64,000 nucleotides of DNA from an uncultured Gammaproteobacteria bacterium (GTDB lineage Bacteria; Pseudomonadota; Gammaproteobacteria; HK1), in contig OY282353.1 of NCBI GenBank assembly GCA_958295465.1, forward strand, positions 3,959,001 to 4,023,000, in the 5' to 3' direction. Below are positions 1 through 8,291 of the stretch, piece by piece. The notes beneath the pieces were generated by a model, which was not told where the DNA came from, made no database searches, and was given only the letters and a program-made list of their open reading frames with translations. Each line of letters opens with the position of its first letter. Position 1 is the stretch's first letter. Position numbers and translations under genes: made by a program.

Positions 1-50
1 GGAGGGGCCGGGCCGGCGTTCGGATTGCCCGGTTTCGCCCCCTGAATCCC

Positions 51-713
51 ATGCCCACCGGCCGCTCCCGGCTCCGCGTGATGGTGATCGACGATCACAC
101 GCTGTTCCGAAGTGGATTGAGCGAGCTTCTGGAGCGGCGGGGTATCGAGGTGTGTGCCGCGGCCGGCGACGGCGAGGAGGGATGCCGGCTCGCGGCCGGG
201 CTGGAGCCCGATGTCGTCCTCCTCGATCTGCGTATGCCCGAGCTCGACGGGCTGTCCGTGCTCGAACGGCTCGTGGCGCTCGATCCGGGCCGTGCGGTGG
301 TCATGCTGACCACGAGCAGCGACGAACGCGACCTCGTCAGGTCGCTGCGTTCGGGCGCGCGGGGCTATCTCCTGAAGGACATGGAGCCGGAGCACCTCGT
401 GGATGCCCTCGCCGCCGTGGTCGATGGAGAGACGGTCGTCGCGCCGGAGATGACGAGCGTTCTCGCGAGGGTCGTCAAGGGAGGAAAGGTGGAGCCCGGC
501 CGACGGGATCGGTTCTCGTCGCTCACCCCGCGCGAGCGCGAAGTTCTCCGCCATCTCGCGGAAGGGCAGAGCAACAAGGAGATCGCCCGCGCCCTCGGCA
601 TCACCGACGGGACGGTGAAGCTCCACGTGCGCGCGATCCTGGCAAAGCTCGAAGTGCGATCGAGAGTGGAGGCGGCGGTCATCGCGGTCGAGGAGCGGAT
701 CCTTCAGCGCTGA
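51..713 (+). CDS. NarL/FixJ-family response regulator
   Basis: A 220-residue two-component response regulator acting as a cytoplasmic transcription factor. The receiver domain (about residues 8-125) keeps every expected residue: acidic pair D14-D15, phospho-acceptor D59 in LLDLRMPELDG, T87 and K109 in GYLLKD. The C-terminal LuxR-type helix-turn-helix (about 155-215) carries LTPREREVLRHLAEGQSNKEI. The 3' end overlaps the convergent cysG by 10 bp. The partner kinase is not in the window and may lie upstream of base 1. Neighbouring siroheme synthase is compatible with nitrate or nitrite control, but that is inference; the family call is firm and the NarL identity is not. Confidence 0.9.
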   Translation: MPTGRSRLRVMVIDDHTLFRSGLSELLERRGIEVCAAAGDGEEGCRLAAGLEPDVVLLDLRMPELDGLSVLERLVALDPGRAVVMLTTSSDERDLVRSLRSGARGYLLKDMEPEHLVDALAAVVDGETVVAPEMTSVLARVVKGGKVEPGRRDRFSSLTPREREVLRHLAEGQSNKEIARALGITDGTVKLHVRAILAKLEVRSRVEAAVIAVEERILQR

Positions 714-2155
714 GGCCGGGTTCCCGGCGCGGGGTCCGTGGTGCGGGAGACGAAAGCCGATTCCGCGCTCCGGCGCGGGCGATACCATGCCAGCTTGTCC
801 CGCAGGCGGACGACTTCACCGACGATGACCAGGGTCGGCGCCCGCGGGCGTCTCCCCTCGACGATCGACGCCAGCGTGCCGACCGTGCCCGTATGGACGG
901 CTTGCGCGGAGGTGGTGCCCTGCTCGATGAGGGCGGCCGGGGTCTCCGGCGGCAGGCCGTGGCGCAGCAGGCCGTTGCAGATGGTGTCGAGGCCGGCGAG
1001 CCCCATGTAGATCACCACGGTCTGGTTCGGGCGCACGAGGCTGTCCCAGTCGAGGGTCTCCTCCCCGATCTTCCGGCGTCCGGTGACGAAGATGCACGAT
1101 TGGGCGTATTCGCGATGGGTCAGGGGGATCCCCGCGTAGGCCGCGCATCCCGATGCGGCGGTGATCCCGGGGACGACCTGGAACGGCACTCCGATCGCGG
1201 CGAGGGTCTCGATCTCCTCGCCGCCGCGGCCGAAGATGAACGGATCGCCGCCCTTCAGCCTCAGCACCCGCTTTCCGTCCAGCGCGAGCCTGGCGAGGAG
1301 ATCGTTGATCTCGTGCTGCGGGATCGCATGGTAGCCGGGCTGCTTCCCCGCATAGATGCGCTCGGCGTCGCGGCGCGTCAGATCGAGCACCGCCTTCGAC
1401 ACGAGGCGGTCGTAGACCACGACGTCGGCCTTCTGCATGAGCCGCAGCGCCCTGAAGGTGAGCAGGTCGGGATCTCCCGGCCCGGCGCCGACCAGGTAGA
1501 CCTCGCCGGTCGTTCCGGGACCCCGGCGTTGGGCGAGCGCGGACTCCAGCGCGGTGCGTGCATCGTCCTCGCGTCCCGCGAGCACCTGCTCCCCGATCGG
1601 GCCGTCCACGATGCTTTCGAAGAAGCGGCGCCGCTGCGCCGGATCGGGGATCCGCCGGAGCACGGTGGCCCGGACCTCGCCGATGAACCGGGCGAGCCGT
1701 CCGAACCGGGCCGGGATGATGGCCTCCAGGCGCACGCGCAGGATGCGGGCCAGGACGGGGGCGGCGCCGCCCGTCGACACCGCGGCGACCAGAGGGGAGC
1801 GATCGAGGATCGAAGGCAGGATGAACGAGCACAACGAACGCCGATCGACGACGTTGACCGGGATGCCCCGCCGCCGCGCCGCGCCGGCCACGGCGTCGGC
1901 GAGCGCGCCGTCGCCGGCCGCGACGATCACGAGCCGCATGCCGTCGAGGTCGTCATCGCGAAACCCCCGCCGGCGCCACGTGACGCCGGGTTCGCCGGCC
2001 AACTCGCGCAGTTCCGGGGTGAGGGTCGCCGCGACGACGACGAGCCGCGCACCGGCCCTGAGCAACAGCCGCGCCTTGGGCTCCGCCGCCGGTGAGCCGC
2101 CGACGAGCAGGCAGGACTCGCCCCCGAGAGCCAGAAAGATCGGCAGATAGTCCAT
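704..2155 (-). CDS. cysG: Siroheme synthase (trifunctional CysG fusion)
   Basis: A 483-residue fusion of precorrin-2 dehydrogenase/ferrochelatase (about 1-210) and uroporphyrinogen-III C-methyltransferase (about 220-465), making siroheme for sulfite or nitrite reductase. The N-terminus MDYLPIFLAL aligns with E. coli CysG, and catalytic Asp104 is present in NVVD. The methyltransferase half shows VGAGPGDPDLLT, RLKGGDPFIFGRGGEE and VVPGITAASG. The start is the ATG at 2155; 14 further codons upstream are open but not conserved. Oddity: the nucleotide-binding loop reads LLVGGSPAAEPKA, so the third glycine of the usual GGG and the usual Arg before Lys are replaced. Length is normal. Confidence 0.95.
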   Translation of the reverse strand: MDYLPIFLALGGESCLLVGGSPAAEPKARLLLRAGARLVVVAATLTPELRELAGEPGVTWRRRGFRDDDLDGMRLVIVAAGDGALADAVAGAARRRGIPVNVVDRRSLCSFILPSILDRSPLVAAVSTGGAAPVLARILRVRLEAIIPARFGRLARFIGEVRATVLRRIPDPAQRRRFFESIVDGPIGEQVLAGREDDARTALESALAQRRGPGTTGEVYLVGAGPGDPDLLTFRALRLMQKADVVVYDRLVSKAVLDLTRRDAERIYAGKQPGYHAIPQHEINDLLARLALDGKRVLRLKGGDPFIFGRGGEEIETLAAIGVPFQVVPGITAASGCAAYAGIPLTHREYAQSCIFVTGRRKIGEETLDWDSLVRPNQTVVIYMGLAGLDTICNGLLRHGLPPETPAALIEQGTTSAQAVHTGTVGTLASIVEGRRPRAPTLVIVGEVVRLRDKLAWYRPRRSAESAFVSRTTDPAPGTRPQR

Positions 2156-2718
2156 GGATGTGCTCGACCCGCGGTGGTTGCGATGACCGGGCGTCAATTC
2201 GACCGTCCGGGCCGCGTTCGATCAAGAGCCGTGCAAGGCACCCCGAATCGGGCCGGCGGGTCGATGCCCCGCGGCGGCAATTCCCGCCTATGTCCCGGGC
2301 ACGGCCGTGTCATCGGGATTTCGTGCCCTTTTCTGCCGACCGGGCGCCCGGTCGGGGTGGTTCGACGGACGCTTTCGGGCCTGGCGGGAATCGCCGCCCC
2401 CAACCCGGCAGAGCCGGAACCAGGCGTCCGTCGTGAACCAGGGAGCGGTTTCACGGAATCAAAAGCCGGTCGGAGAGCAATTCCTCGTCGTTTCGTCGAA
2501 GCTTTCATGGGTCGAGGACCAGGGAGGTGGATGCCGTCATGGTGTCCGATCTGGCGTACACTGGCGCGCCTTCGCCGCAACTCGGGTCCGATTGCCAGAT
2601 GCATGGCGGCATGGCAGGCTCATGCCTGCGCGGGACGAGGGTACAGGTCCCGCCAGGTGCCCCGGTACCGACGGACCCTGAGCCGCCCCGGCATCCGGAT
2701 CGAGTGAGGAGGCGGTCG
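2156..2718. other. Intergenic region without a supported gene
   Basis: This 560-bp stretch lies between the cysG start and a small secreted peptide gene. Several overlapping open frames of 75-180 codons exist on both strands, but all have arginine- and proline-rich, low-complexity translations typical of GC-rich noncoding DNA. No RNA gene or repeat was recognised. It should hold the cysG promoter (minus strand) and that of the peptide/rhodanese genes (plus strand); I could not place either. Confidence 0.5.
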
Positions 2719-2898
2719 ATGACTTCCATTCAACGGTGGTTCGCCGTCTTGACGATTGTGGTACTTGCATTCCCGGCCGGCGCCGGCGTGCGCCATCCGG
2801 CGGCATGCGCCGGTGCGGACGTATCCCCTCAACAGACCACCGACGAGCCCACGGAAGAGGACGAGCTCGAGGAGGACGAGGAGCCGGACTGTGAGTGA
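2719..2898 (+). CDS. Small secreted acidic protein, unknown function
   Basis: A 59-residue product with an N-terminal signal sequence (about residues 5-24, hydrophobic core WFAVLTIVVLAFPAGAG) followed by a short, strongly acidic tail ending in EEDELEEDEEPDCE. A clean Shine-Dalgarno sequence, gaggagg at 2706-2712, sits 6 bases before the ATG, which is the main reason to accept so short a frame. The mature peptide would be roughly 35 residues, probably periplasmic, with two cysteines. The next gene encodes an exported rhodanese about 140 bp downstream on the same strand, so they may share a function. No family was recognised. Confidence 0.6.
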   Translation: MTSIQRWFAVLTIVVLAFPAGAGVRHPAACAGADVSPQQTTDEPTEEDELEEDEEPDCE

Positions 2899-3038
2899 GC
2901 GAGGCCGTCCCGGCGGGGATTTGCCGGTGGAATGGCCGCATCCGGGGATCAGGCGCCGCGGTTGCGGGACGTTGCATGTTCCGGGGTGATCCGATGAAGG
3001 ATCACGAGCGTTCGACAGACTGAAGGGAGGAAATGACG

Positions 3039-3692
3039 ATGCGTACGACAAAGACACTGTTCGCAGCAGCAATCGCGACCGTACTCGTGGCCCCCGTGGG
3101 GGCGGAGGACATCGCGGTGCAGATCACGGCGGGTGTGGGGTCCGTGGACGTCATGCACGGCGGCGAGACGGTCACCATCATGCGCAACCAGGATCAGAAG
3201 AACACCGTGAATCCTGCGTTTGCGAAGACGTCGCGCAAGTGCCCGCCGTTCTGCATTCAGCCCTCGAAGCTGGCCCCCGGCGTCGAGACCATCGGCGAGT
3301 CGGAGATCATCCGGTACGCGAAGAGCATGAGCGACGGCGACGACACCATCGTGCTGGTCGACTCGCGCACGCCGGACTGGGTGGGCAGGGGGACGATTCC
3401 CAGCGCGATGAACGTTCCCTGGACGAAGCTCAACCCCGCCAAGGGCGCCGATCCGATCTCGATCGCCGAGATCATGGAAGGCGTGTTCAACGTCAAGTCG
3501 AACGAGGAGCTGATGGACTTCTCGGACAGCAAGACCGCGGTCATGTTCTGCAACGGAATGTGGTGCGGCCAGTCTCCGAACAACATCCAGAACCTCCTGA
3601 AGTTCGGCTACCCCGCCCACAAGATCAAGTGGTATCGCGGGGGCATGCAGGACTGGGAGATCCTGGGGCTCACCACGGTTCCGGGAGGCTGA
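3039..3692 (+). CDS. Periplasmic rhodanese-like sulfurtransferase
   Basis: A 217-residue exported single-domain rhodanese. A signal peptide (about 1-22, ending PVGA before EDIAV) predicts a periplasmic location. The rhodanese domain spans about 95-215, with VDSRTPDWVGRGTIPSAMNV and an active-site loop MFCNGMWCGQSP whose first Cys is the likely persulfide carrier. Ahead of the domain is a conserved-looking segment with KCPPFC, adding two cysteines that may be redox active or metal binding. The Shine-Dalgarno gggagg at 3025-3030 is 8 bases before the ATG at 3039 but only 2 before one at 3033, so 3039 is preferred. tusA and a small conserved protein follow on the same strand. Confidence 0.85.
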   Translation: MRTTKTLFAAAIATVLVAPVGAEDIAVQITAGVGSVDVMHGGETVTIMRNQDQKNTVNPAFAKTSRKCPPFCIQPSKLAPGVETIGESEIIRYAKSMSDGDDTIVLVDSRTPDWVGRGTIPSAMNVPWTKLNPAKGADPISIAEIMEGVFNVKSNEELMDFSDSKTAVMFCNGMWCGQSPNNIQNLLKFGYPAHKIKWYRGGMQDWEILGLTTVPGG

Positions 3693-3781
3693 CGGCGCTG
3701 GCCGGTGGGCGGCGGCCCCGCCGCCCACCGGCGCCCTGAATCAGGGTTTGCGAACGTCCCCGCGCGGGCGGGATGGTCCGG

Positions 3782-4003
3782 ATGCCCTATTTCGTCTACC
3801 GGCTGCAACGGCCGCGGGCGCCGGAGAAGGCGGGCGTCTTCGCAGGCTACCGGGAGGCCCGCGCCGCAGTGAGAGAGATGCGTCGCGCCCTCGACCGCGA
3901 CGCTCCGGCCGCCGTGCGAATGGTGTTCGCCGCCAGCGAGGCCCAGGCCGAACGGCTCCTGACCGAACGCCGCGAGCCGCGTCCCCTCGGCGAGGACGCC
4001 TGA
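3782..4003 (+). CDS. Small conserved protein, unknown function
   Basis: A 73-residue soluble protein beginning MPYFVYRL and ending REPRPLGEDA. From memory, proteins with this start and end are widespread in sulfur- or nitrogen-metabolising Gammaproteobacteria, but no function is known to me. The predicted fold is a short beta strand followed by helices (EARAAVREMRRAL, SEAQAERLLTER), with no cysteine. An in-frame ATG at 3773 would add three residues; 3782 fits the remembered family start. It lies between the rhodanese and tusA genes, all on the plus strand, so a link to sulfur trafficking is plausible. Confidence 0.7.
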   Translation: MPYFVYRLQRPRAPEKAGVFAGYREARAAVREMRRALDRDAPAAVRMVFAASEAQAERLLTERREPRPLGEDA

Positions 4004-4249
4004 GCCGATCCGTGGATCCCGCCGCGAACGCGAAGGGAAGGCTCCGGCGCGCGGCGCAGGACGCGGGATGATTTCATCCTGGCCGACTTGCGGCCTGGAT
4101 GCGGACGGGCTTGGTATGCGGGCATGGCAAGGGAGCCGTCCCCGGAATATCCGCCGGCTTGGCTCGACCGGCCCGCGCCGCATGCGCGACCCGTTCCGCA
4201 GCATGGAATGATCCTGCATCGGGCGTGCCGGACGTTGTAGGGCTCGACG

Positions 4250-4265
4250 TTTTCGTATAGAAGTC
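4250..4265 (+). promoter_or_regulatory. Possible tusA promoter -10 region
   Basis: A TATAGA hexamer near 4256 follows TTGTAG with a spacer of about 15 bases. It lies about 40 bases before the tusA ATG in a 296-bp region (4004-4299) holding no other recognisable feature. The spacer is shorter than ideal, so this is tentative. Confidence 0.3.
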
Positions 4266-4299
4266 CCTCCACCTTGCGAGCCATGACGAGGATCTCCCG

Positions 4300-4530
4300 A
4301 TGGCGGAATACGATCAGGAACTCGATGCATGTGGCCTCAACTGCCCGCTGCCGATCCTCAGGGCGAAGAAGGCACTCACGAAGATGGCGAGCGGCGAGGT
4401 CCTGCGCATCATCGCGACCGACCCGGGGTCGGTGAAGGACTTCGAGGCATTCTCCCGTCAGACCGGAAACGATCTGCTGGAATCGTTGGAAGACGGTGGG
4501 AAGTTCTACTACCGGTTGAGAAAGGGCTGA
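4300..4530 (+). CDS. tusA: TusA/SirA-family sulfur carrier
   Basis: A 76-residue cytoplasmic sulfur carrier. The hallmark CPxP motif is present as GLNCPLPILRAKKAL (Cys15), the residue that carries a persulfide between desulfurases or rhodaneses and acceptors such as TusBCD or sulfur-oxidation enzymes. Length and the C-terminal pattern are normal. The 3' end overlaps the convergent small gene ending at 4509 by 22 bp. Whether it serves tRNA thiolation or sulfur oxidation cannot be decided here; nearness to a periplasmic rhodanese and siroheme synthase favours general sulfur handling. Confidence 0.9.
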   Translation: MAEYDQELDACGLNCPLPILRAKKALTKMASGEVLRIIATDPGSVKDFEAFSRQTGNDLLESLEDGGKFYYRLRKG

Positions 4531-4889
4531 CCGTCCGTCAGCTCGTTCGTTGCCGCCCGAGTGGAAGCGTCCGACGCGGGAGCAAGGCGTGACGTCGAGA
4601 ACCGGCGGCGCTCGAGCTCACGCTCGAAGCTCACCAACCGGCGAAGCAACGCGTTGTACCGCGAGTGAACGTCGCCGGGGTGCTTCCGTCCCATGGCGCG
4701 ATAGAGCGCGAGCTCCGGGTGCCGCGGCAACTGTCGTCCGGCGTCCGGCACCGCGACTCCCAGCGCTCGCAGCCGCGGCGCCCCGACCGCCACGAGAAGC
4801 GCTTCGACGCTGTGCTCGCCCCGTCCGAGCGCTTCGAGGCCGGCTGCCACGAGCTCCCCTCCGGGAATGCCGTCACCGGGCGCAGGCAT
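4509..4889 (-). CDS. Small partner protein of the nucleotidyltransferase gene
   Basis: A 126-residue protein starting MPAPGDGIPGGELVAAGLEAL, with a mostly helical pattern and a basic C-terminal half (SRYNALLRRLVSFERELERR). It overlaps the upstream nucleotidyltransferase by 17 bp in another frame, so the two are probably translationally coupled. I recall homologues beside nucleotidyltransferases of this type, suggesting a conserved pair, possibly toxin-antitoxin-like. No catalytic motif is visible. The 3' end runs into the convergent tusA. The start at 4889 is chosen because residues before it are frame-shifted shadow of the neighbour. Confidence 0.65.
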   Translation of the reverse strand: MPAPGDGIPGGELVAAGLEALGRGEHSVEALLVAVGAPRLRALGVAVPDAGRQLPRHPELALYRAMGRKHPGDVHSRYNALLRRLVSFERELERRRFSTSRLAPASDASTRAATNELTDGQPFLNR

Positions 4890-5415
4890 CGTCCAGGTCC
4901 CCGATGAACCGTTCGACCTTTGCCCGGAACGCATCCGGATCGATGGCCGGATAACGGGCGACGTGCGGCGCAATCTCCTCGAACCGGCGGGCGAGGGCCT
5001 CCATGCCGACCAGATCGCGTTCTGCCATCGCCCGGACGTCCAGGAGGTCCGTCGCATGCCCGCGCTCGATCTTCGCGAGCGCCTGCGCGTAGAAGTCGTA
5101 ATGGAAGAAGTCGACCGGCCCGTGGCGTGCGATGAAGGGGCTGCGCTCCCTCCAGCCCGGTACCGGCGGTATGAAGTCGTCCGGCGCCGCCAGCTCGACG
5201 TTCACGTCGAGCTCGTCCTTCAGCTTCGCGATGGCCTCGAAGACGCCCCCGGGCTCCGGATCGAGCTTCAAGTCCGCATCCACGGTGGCCAGCCGCCATC
5301 CGAGCGTCACCGCGGATGCGCCCCCGACCAGGTACACCCGGCCCGGCCCCCTGACGAGGCGGCCGATCCCCTGCATCAGCCGCTCGATCTTCGCCGCGTC
5401 GCTTGCCGCACGCAT
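4873..5415 (-). CDS. Nucleotidyltransferase (AbiEii/DUF6036-like)
   Basis: A 180-residue cytoplasmic protein of the nucleotidyltransferase superfamily. The fold signature is YLVGGASAVTLGWRLATVDADL: the glycine pair and helix, then an acidic motif (VDADLKLDP) in place of the usual TxDxD. The rest (DFFHYDFYAQALAKIERGHATDLLDVRAM) matches the helical C-terminal region of AbiEii/DUF6036-type proteins, where a Lys-x-x-Asp pattern is typical. AbiEii enzymes act as toxins or in abortive infection; orphan family members have unknown substrates. It is the first gene of a two-gene unit with the overlapping downstream partner. Confidence 0.75.
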   Translation of the reverse strand: MRAASDAAKIERLMQGIGRLVRGPGRVYLVGGASAVTLGWRLATVDADLKLDPEPGGVFEAIAKLKDELDVNVELAAPDDFIPPVPGWRERSPFIARHGPVDFFHYDFYAQALAKIERGHATDLLDVRAMAERDLVGMEALARRFEEIAPHVARYPAIDPDAFRAKVERFIGDLDDACAR

Positions 5416-5424
5416 GTCGGAAGT

Positions 5425-7026
5425 CTACATGACCCAAGGGCCGCCCTTGCCCAGGTCCGCGAGCACCCGCCGGCTGGCGTTGTGTCCCGGGGCGCCGGTG
5501 ACGGTGCCGCCGGGCCAGGTGGAGGAGCCGCAGGCGTAGAGGCCCTCGATCGGGGAACGGTAGTCGGAGAAGCCGGCCAGCGGACGCAGCCCGAACATGT
5601 GGCGTGGCGTCATGTCGAGATGCGTGATGTTGGCGCCGGGCAGGCCGAACTCCGCCTCCAGATCGGCCGGGCTCCAGAACCTCTGCTCGACGATCCTGTC
5701 CCTCAACCCCGGCAGGTACTCGCCGAGGACGTCGATGCAGTGCTCGCCGAACCGGTCGCGCTCGATGGCCCAGCTCCCTTCGCGCAGCTCGGCCGGCGCA
5801 TGGAAGATGTTGGCGCTCAGAATGTGCCGGCCGGGCGGAGCCAGGCGGGGATCCGCCATGGTCGGGAACAGCCCCCAGAACACCGGACCCCGCGACGGCC
5901 GGCCGCGCTTCGCGTCGTCGAACGCCCGATCCTGGTACTCGATGCTGGGCGCGATCCGGAACTGGCATCCCGCGCAGGCCCGCTCCAGGCCCTTGGGAGC
6001 GGCCGCGAAGCCGGGGATGCCGTCGAGCGCCAGCGCCACCTTGAACGCCGAGCCGCGCCGCGGCAGCCGCTCGACCGCGGCGCGGAATCCGGGCTCCAGG
6101 CAGGAAGCGTCGATCAGATCCAGGTACGTCGTCCAGGGGTCGAGGTTCGAGATGACCGTGCCGGCCCCGATCTCCTCACCGTCCGCCAGCACCACACCGG
6201 CCACGCGCCCGCCGGTGACGAGGACCCGGCGGACCTCGCATTCCGTGCGCACCTCCCCGCCGGCGGCCTCGAACGAACGGCGCATGGCCCGCACGATGCT
6301 CCCCATTCCCCCGAGGGGAAGCCCCGTGGAGCCGCGCAGGACCTGCCGTCGCGGGTCGTGATCGGCGGCGACGCTCGACGATGCGAGCGACATCGGGCGC
6401 ATCATCAGCCACGTCGCGGAGCCGGGGGACAGCGGACTTGTCCAGTTCGACATGACCCCGAGCATCGCGAGCATCGACTTGAGGTGCCCGGATTCGAGGA
6501 ACTCGTCGAGCAGGTCGGCGACGCTGCCGAGGAATACCCTGGCGAACGCCTCCTCGTCCTCGGGTGTCTCAAGACGGGCGGTGAGGGCACGAAGCGTTGG
6601 CGGCGCCTCGAACAGCGAGACGCCGAGGCGTTCGGCGAAGCGGTTCAGGAAGTCGAACAGCGCGGCGTAGCCATCGACGTCCCTGGCCGAGAATTGGCGG
6701 ATCTGCTCCGTGGCCCGTTCGCGCTCGCGCCATCCGATGAACGCGCGGCCGTCGGGGAACGGGAACATCAGGGTCGGGTCCGGGTGGGTGAACTTCAGGC
6801 CGTGGCGCTCCAGCTCCAGGTCCGCCACCACCTTGGGCTCCAGCGACCCGGGGGAGTTGGTGATGGACGCGCGGTAGCCGGGGAAGTACTCGTACTCCGC
6901 GCACGGACCGCCCACGACGTGGCGCCGCTCGCATACCAGCACCCGCATTCCGGCGCGGGCCAGGTAGGCGGCGCAGGTGAGGCCGTTGTGGCCGCCCCCG
7001 GCCACGATCGCGTCGTAGCGCTTCAC
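5425..7026 (-). CDS. FAD-dependent oxidoreductase, PYROXD2/phytoene-desaturase-like
   Basis: A 533-residue flavoprotein with an N-terminal dinucleotide-binding motif VAGGGHNGLTCAAYLARAG (residues 8-26) and the C-terminal FAD-contact segment YACGSSTWPGGTVTGAPGHN typical of the carotenoid-desaturase/PYROXD2 branch. It starts with GTG at 7026. Substrate is unknown: there is no carotenoid operon here, and PYROXD2-type proteins in bacteria often sit with degradation genes. Downstream on the same strand is a nucleotidyltransferase pair; upstream are a split TPP-dependent decarboxylase and two thioesterases, suggesting one catabolic module. Family placement is firm, function open. Confidence 0.88.
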   Translation of the reverse strand: MKRYDAIVAGGGHNGLTCAAYLARAGMRVLVCERRHVVGGPCAEYEYFPGYRASITNSPGSLEPKVVADLELERHGLKFTHPDPTLMFPFPDGRAFIGWRERERATEQIRQFSARDVDGYAALFDFLNRFAERLGVSLFEAPPTLRALTARLETPEDEEAFARVFLGSVADLLDEFLESGHLKSMLAMLGVMSNWTSPLSPGSATWLMMRPMSLASSSVAADHDPRRQVLRGSTGLPLGGMGSIVRAMRRSFEAAGGEVRTECEVRRVLVTGGRVAGVVLADGEEIGAGTVISNLDPWTTYLDLIDASCLEPGFRAAVERLPRRGSAFKVALALDGIPGFAAAPKGLERACAGCQFRIAPSIEYQDRAFDDAKRGRPSRGPVFWGLFPTMADPRLAPPGRHILSANIFHAPAELREGSWAIERDRFGEHCIDVLGEYLPGLRDRIVEQRFWSPADLEAEFGLPGANITHLDMTPRHMFGLRPLAGFSDYRSPIEGLYACGSSTWPGGTVTGAPGHNASRRVLADLGKGGPWVM

Positions 7027-7147
7027 CGCGGAGATCCGCGACGCCGGCAGCGCCTTCCGGCGAGGGTGGCGGCGGGTGGCGGCGGGCGCGTCCGGTCCCG
7101 TGGACGACGTCCTTCCCGCAAGGTCGGGGCGCCGGGGGGCATGGGCA

Positions 7148-7726
7148 TCAGCGCGCGGCCAGCACCGCTTGCATGGCCCGGCGAAAGATCGCCCTGGACT
7201 CCGGGCCGTGCACGACGTCCCAGCGGTACTCGTAGCGGCCGCCGGGGACGACCTTCAGATCGACGAAGGTCGGGCCGGGCGCGGCCACGAGCCCCGGCAG
7301 CGCCTCGGCCAGCGCTTCCATCTCCGAGAACTCGTGGACGTTCGGGATCCCCGCCGCTTTCGCGATGCCGGCGAGGTTCACGACGCCGGCCCCGGGGATC
7401 GGATGCGCACCGTTCGCCTCGTAGGTGCCGTTCTCGAACACGAAGTGGACCAGGTTCTCCGGTGCGGCCTCGGCGATGGTCACCAGGGCGCCCAGGTTCA
7501 TGAGCAGGCTGCCGTCTCCGTCGAGCACCCAGACCTGGCGCTCGGGCACCCCGATCGCGAACCCCAGTCCGTGGGAGGAGCCCTGGCCCATGGCCCCGAA
7601 GGCGTAGTAGGTGAGCGGCCAGGGCTTGATCGCGTACCACTCGAAGGCGGCCTGGTAGAGTGGCACCACGATCTCGTCGGTGTGGTGGACGGCCAGGAGC
7701 CGGATGCAGTCGTCCCGCCTGATCAT
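7148..7726 (-). CDS. TPP-dependent decarboxylase, C-terminal (PP-domain) subunit
   Basis: A 192-residue subunit carrying the diphosphate-binding half of a thiamine-diphosphate enzyme. The motif starts VLDGDGSLLMN (GDG at 70-72) and ends at Asn99 in FVFENG, matching the GDG-X26-N pattern. Size and layout match ComE, the beta subunit of sulfopyruvate decarboxylase, and the matching half of phosphonopyruvate decarboxylase. The N-terminal-domain subunit is encoded immediately upstream (7779-8291). Together they should decarboxylate a 2-oxo acid to an aldehyde. Sulfopyruvate, phosphonopyruvate or another 2-oxo acid cannot be told apart from sequence here. Confidence 0.85.
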   Translation of the reverse strand: MIRRDDCIRLLAVHHTDEIVVPLYQAAFEWYAIKPWPLTYYAFGAMGQGSSHGLGFAIGVPERQVWVLDGDGSLLMNLGALVTIAEAAPENLVHFVFENGTYEANGAHPIPGAGVVNLAGIAKAAGIPNVHEFSEMEALAEALPGLVAAPGPTFVDLKVVPGGRYEYRWDVVHGPESRAIFRRAMQAVLAAR

Positions 7727-7778
7727 GGGATGACGGGACGGGGCCGGTGACGACCTGCCGGCGATGGCGTGTTCGCGC

Positions 7779-8291
7779 TCATGGGCCCGGCAGCATGGCG
7801 CCGACGAACAGCGCGACCGGCCTGGAGCGCCGGTAGGCGCCGTCGATGGCGGGAACGATGGCCGGGACGTCGCCCGCCCGGCGCAACAGGCGGTGCTCCA
7901 CTTCGACGGCGTCCAGGGCCGGCAGGGCGCAACGCACGATATGTTTCTCCGAGCGGCGCGGGTCTTCGTCGGCCACCGCCCCCTGCAGGCCGATCAGCAT
8001 GCAGACCGGCAACCCGTAGCCCGCGGCGATGGCCCGTATCGCGTTCATCGAATCGTACATGCCGGTCTGCTGCATCATCAGGAGCGCGCGCGTGCCGCAG
8101 TAGGACAGGGCGGCGCAGATGGACACTCCTTCATCCTCCTTGCAGACCCGGACGTGGCGAAGGTCGGGGTCGGTCGAGATCGGCCGCAGCAACCCTTCGC
8201 TGGTCACGACGTCCGGCACCGAGACCACGACCTCGATGCCGCTCGCCTTGAGCGTGGAGAGGATCCGCGGGCCGTTCAGGGTGTCGTTCAT
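7779..8291 (-). CDS. TPP-dependent decarboxylase, N-terminal (Pyr-domain) subunit
   Basis: A 170-residue subunit equivalent to ComD, the alpha subunit of sulfopyruvate decarboxylase. The pyrimidine-binding half is recognised by RVCKEDEGVSICAALSY, whose Glu (E54) would activate the cofactor, and by LMMQQTGMYDSMNAI. Translation starts at the ATG at 8291, preceded by ggagga five bases away; the frame is open further upstream but without conserved sequence. The PP-domain subunit follows after a short gap on the same strand. Two-gene split decarboxylases of this kind occur in sulfonate, coenzyme M and phosphonate metabolism; none of those pathways' other genes are visible here. Confidence 0.85.
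   Translation of the reverse strand: MNDTLNGPRILSTLKASGIEVVVSVPDVVTSEGLLRPISTDPDLRHVRVCKEDEGVSICAALSYCGTRALLMMQQTGMYDSMNAIRAIAAGYGLPVCMLIGLQGAVADEDPRRSEKHIVRCALPALDAVEVEHRLLRRAGDVPAIVPAIDGAYRRSRPVALFVGAMLPGP

Noticed and set aside
4867..7503. A very long plus-strand open frame (over 870 codons)
   Set aside because: It is antisense to the flavoprotein and decarboxylase genes, has an Arg/Pro/Gly-rich translation and no domain; long antisense frames are expected at this GC content.
7148..8291. Naming the decarboxylase subunits comE and comD
   Set aside because: Split architecture fits, but no other coenzyme M or sulfonate genes are present, and phosphonopyruvate or other 2-oxo acids are equally possible.
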